Source: Mesostigma viride
Taxonomy: Eukaryota > Streptophyta > Mesostigmatophyceae > Mesostigmatales > Mesostigmataceae
Assembly: GCA_009746045.1 (NCBI GenBank)
Contig: RPFO01000392.1
Location: forward strand, 1,722,464-1,786,463
Direction of reading: 5' to 3'
Length of the DNA: 64,000 nt
The notes under the pieces are model-generated. The model was not told where the DNA came from, made no database searches, and was given only the letters and a program-made list of their open reading frames with translations. The translations under genes and the position numbers were made by a program. Shown piece by piece: positions 62,062 to 64,000 of the stretch. Numbering within the stretch: position 1 is the stretch's first letter; each line of letters opens with the position of its first letter.

Positions 62062-64000
62062 TTAATCCAGGCTACTCTTGTCACCGTCCGCCCAAGCAGC
62101 CTGCACCTTCGGTTTGGGCGCCTTGGTACCCTCTAGGCTCGCCCGCGGGTTGCTGCGTCCTTGATCTGCCCCATCCGCTGGAGCCCCCGAGATGCTTGAC
62201 CGCCGCTTGTGCGCGTCCAGCAGCGCCACCATCCGGTTTTTCATGGACGGCCGCCCCGACTGGGGCCTTTGTGCCACTGCACCAGGCATCCCCACCGCCG
62301 GCGCCATGTAACTACGGGAAGGTCCCGCGGGCGATGTGGGAGATGAGGGGGCAGGTACCATGGCCGTCAACTGCTGCCGCGAGGGGGTCCGGGATAGCCC
62401 AGCTTTCGGGGACAACACCTGGACGGACCTGGACGTTGTCTTGGTAGGAGAGGGCATGATGTGTGGTGACACTTGACCATTGGCCATGAATGAGTTCTCG
62501 TCCATGTGACTACTACTCCGCCGAGATGGAGGGGAGGAATTTTCCACTTCTGTTAAGTCGTGTGGCTGGTTGGGCAGCGCGTGGCCGGCAGGGTTGTCCT
62601 CCGTAATCTTCTCCTCTTCTTCATCCTCAAAGAGTGACGGCCGCTTCTGGGGCACCTGGTTCGCCTCGCCAGCTGGCGCTTGGTCGGGGGAATTCGGCCC
62701 ACTCTGTTCACCCTGCCTGCGAGGCACATCAGGTCCATGCACAGGGGAAGCTGCGACCTCCATGGGCCAATTTTGCAGCTGAAGGCTCTGAGACTTTGGT
62801 GTAGTCGCTGCCTTCCCAGGACGCTTGGGGGATAGTGCCTCCTGGTCCGCCCCGCTGTCCCTGTTCTGCATGCTGGGGATGTCCACCGTGGACGGCCGGG
62901 CTTTCTCGGAGCCCCCCGGCTCGGCACCGTCCATGAAACCAGCGCCGCTGCTGCCAGAACTGCTCATATCTGCCGAGTAGGGCCGGGGGCCGCCGCCATG
63001 AGCCTGCGAAGGTGACTTGGCTGCATCTTCAACAGGGCTGCCTGGGATGTTCAGTTGGGCGGGACGGCGGCCGGCCTTGCTTGCTCCTGGCTTGTTCGCA
63101 CCAGGCGCTGTGGGTCCTGAGGGAGAGGCCTGGGAGGATGACACCTGCTGGATGCCCCAACCAGCTGATGAGGCAAAGGATCCCTCGGGTGCCGCGCGCT
63201 GCTGGAAAATGCCTTCAGATGCTGGCGGCGTTCTGGAAACCTGAAGTCCCTGTTTCCCTGGTGCTTGGGCGCTGCTGGCTGCGGCCACCTTGGGACTGCT
63301 TGGGGGTTCAGATGAGATCGAAGATGAGACCTGTGGCTGGCCTTGCGCCGGTGGTGGCGTGCCGGTGGCGGCGGCCGCCTGCTCCCGCAGACGACGGAAA
63401 GCGCTCACGGACGGCCGGTGGCCTGGCGGGGGGCTCTTGGGTGGATGGGGAGATGGCATGCCCTCGGCCTCTGTCTCACCACCCGTTGCTGGCTTTCCAA
63501 TCTTGCCCAGCTTCGGCGCCTTCTTGAAGTCCGACCCACCGCGGGCGTTGGGTGACACGGGGGGTAGCTCGTACCCTGGCTTCTTGGGGGAGGCGGGCGC
63601 GGGAGGGGGCGTGACGTCCCTCTTGCCGGATGCCGGACGCCCCAGCGTGGGCCGCTCCTTTGCGGCCACGGACGGCCGACCCACCGCCGGCCGGTCCTTG
63701 GCACCGGAGGATGGCCGGCCTCGGGGCGAGCTGTTCCCTGTGCTATCTGAGGGCCGTGATGGGGAGGGTTTCCCCGGTTTGCCCGACGCGGGGCGTGATG
63801 CGGGTGGGGTGGAGGACTTGCCGGAGTTGGGTTTGGCGCCCTTCTTCTTCGTCGTCTTTGCTTCTGCATTCTTCAACTTCTTCGCCTTCTTCTTCTTCTT
63901 CTTCGGCCCAGACGGCCGGTCTGCAGCGGAAGCACTTTCCAAGCCAACGGCATCCTCAACCTCTGGTGAGGCCACATCCCCACCCTGCACGCCCCCACTC
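62062..64000 (-). CDS. Disordered Pro/Ser/Lys-rich protein, C-terminal part
   Basis: Minus-strand frame open from the right window edge to a stop at 62062. The real start lies outside or in an upstream exon, since no ATG occurs near the edge. Over 640 residues are low-complexity and predicted disordered. There is a run of Lys (KKKKKKAKKLKNAEAKTTKKK) near the start of what is visible, resembling a nuclear-localisation or RNA-binding tract, then Pro/Ser-rich repeats of the form RPS.G..RP (SRPASGKPGKPSPSRPSD, KDRPAVGRPSVAAKERP), many SP sites, an acidic patch (FEDEEEEKITED) and a conserved-looking C-terminal basic segment (SMKNRMVALLDAHKRRSSISG). No enzyme domain. Candidate roles (scaffold, nuclear or cytoskeletal) are guesses. 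This is the best host coding region of the window, with no stop over about 1.9 kb and strong GC bias. Confidence 0.8.
   Translation of the reverse strand, partial: SGGVQGGDVASPEVEDAVGLESASAADRPSGPKKKKKKAKKLKNAEAKTTKKKGAKPNSGKSSTPPASRPASGKPGKPSPSRPSDSTGNSSPRGRPSSGAKDRPAVGRPSVAAKERPTLGRPASGKRDVTPPPAPASPKKPGYELPPVSPNARGGSDFKKAPKLGKIGKPATGGETEAEGMPSPHPPKSPPPGHRPSVSAFRRLREQAAAATGTPPPAQGQPQVSSSISSEPPSSPKVAAASSAQAPGKQGLQVSRTPPASEGIFQQRAAPEGSFASSAGWGIQQVSSSQASPSGPTAPGANKPGASKAGRRPAQLNIPGSPVEDAAKSPSQAHGGGPRPYSADMSSSGSSGAGFMDGAEPGGSEKARPSTVDIPSMQNRDSGADQEALSPKRPGKAATTPKSQSLQLQNWPMEVAASPVHGPDVPRRQGEQSGPNSPDQAPAGEANQVPQKRPSLFEDEEEEKITEDNPAGHALPNQPHDLTEVENSSPPSRRSSSHMDENSFMANGQVSPHIMPSPTKTTSRSVQVLSPKAGLSRTPSRQQLTAMVPAPSSPTSPAGPSRSYMAPAVGMPGAVAQRPQSGRPSMKNRMVALLDAHKRRSSISGAPADGADQGRSNPRASLEGTKAPKPKVQAAWADGDKSSLD

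Overview
This is a gene-poor window from a nuclear eukaryotic genome. The sequence fits a green alga best: TGTAA polyadenylation-type signals, spliceosome-type exon borders, GC-rich Ala/Pro/Gly-rich coding sequence beside AT-rich spacers, and copia, gypsy, LINE, hAT and piggyBac-like elements. The genus cannot be read from the window. No rRNA, complete tRNA, CRISPR array or bacterial operon was seen.

Only two stretches look like host protein-coding sequence. One is a probable internal exon on the minus strand (2091-2304). The other is the long, disordered C-terminal part of a protein on the minus strand (62062 to the right edge). Most of 6.7-57 kb is transposons nested inside transposons. Direct target-site duplications (TSDs) show the nesting.

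Layout. 1-6.6 kb: spacer, one exon, one LINE fragment. 6690-20661: a decayed minus-strand gypsy copy (G2), split by a 10.5-kb plus-strand retroelement E1 (7685-18231, TSD AGCAG). E1 is itself interrupted by two hAT-type DNA transposons (8361-9671 and 10777-12101). 20.7-24.1 kb: spacer. 24138-38330: a young copia element C1 (identical 432-bp LTRs, TSD GTATT), split by a minus-strand element E2 (28262-36084, TSD GCTCC). 38336-52385: an old minus-strand gypsy copy G3, interrupted by the plus-strand gypsy element G1 (38473-46376, 563-bp LTRs identical by eye, TSD TCCTA) and by a piggyBac-like non-autonomous element (46905-48620, TTAA target). 53.3-56.7 kb: a decayed plus-strand gypsy copy G4. 57.9-59.3 kb: a decayed LINE. 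59.4-61.2 kb: a recent 640-bp direct duplication. 62-64 kb: the partial host gene.

The most unusual content is E1 and E2. They share a set of traits I do not recognise from any standard LTR-retrotransposon group: LTRs ending AGTT...AACT instead of TG...CA; a leader of only 24-48 nt with no TGG-type primer-binding site; an extra ORF before gag; integrase placed BEFORE the protease, giving ORF0-gag-IN-PR-RT-RH; integrase with 29 instead of about 35 residues between the second Asp and the Glu; a protease active site reading DT(Q/N)(A/S) without the usual Gly; and a reverse-transcriptase box reading HGDD instead of YVDD. In E2 gag and pol are separated by a single in-frame UGA followed by C. Because two diverged copies agree on most of these points, they look like lineage traits and not decay.
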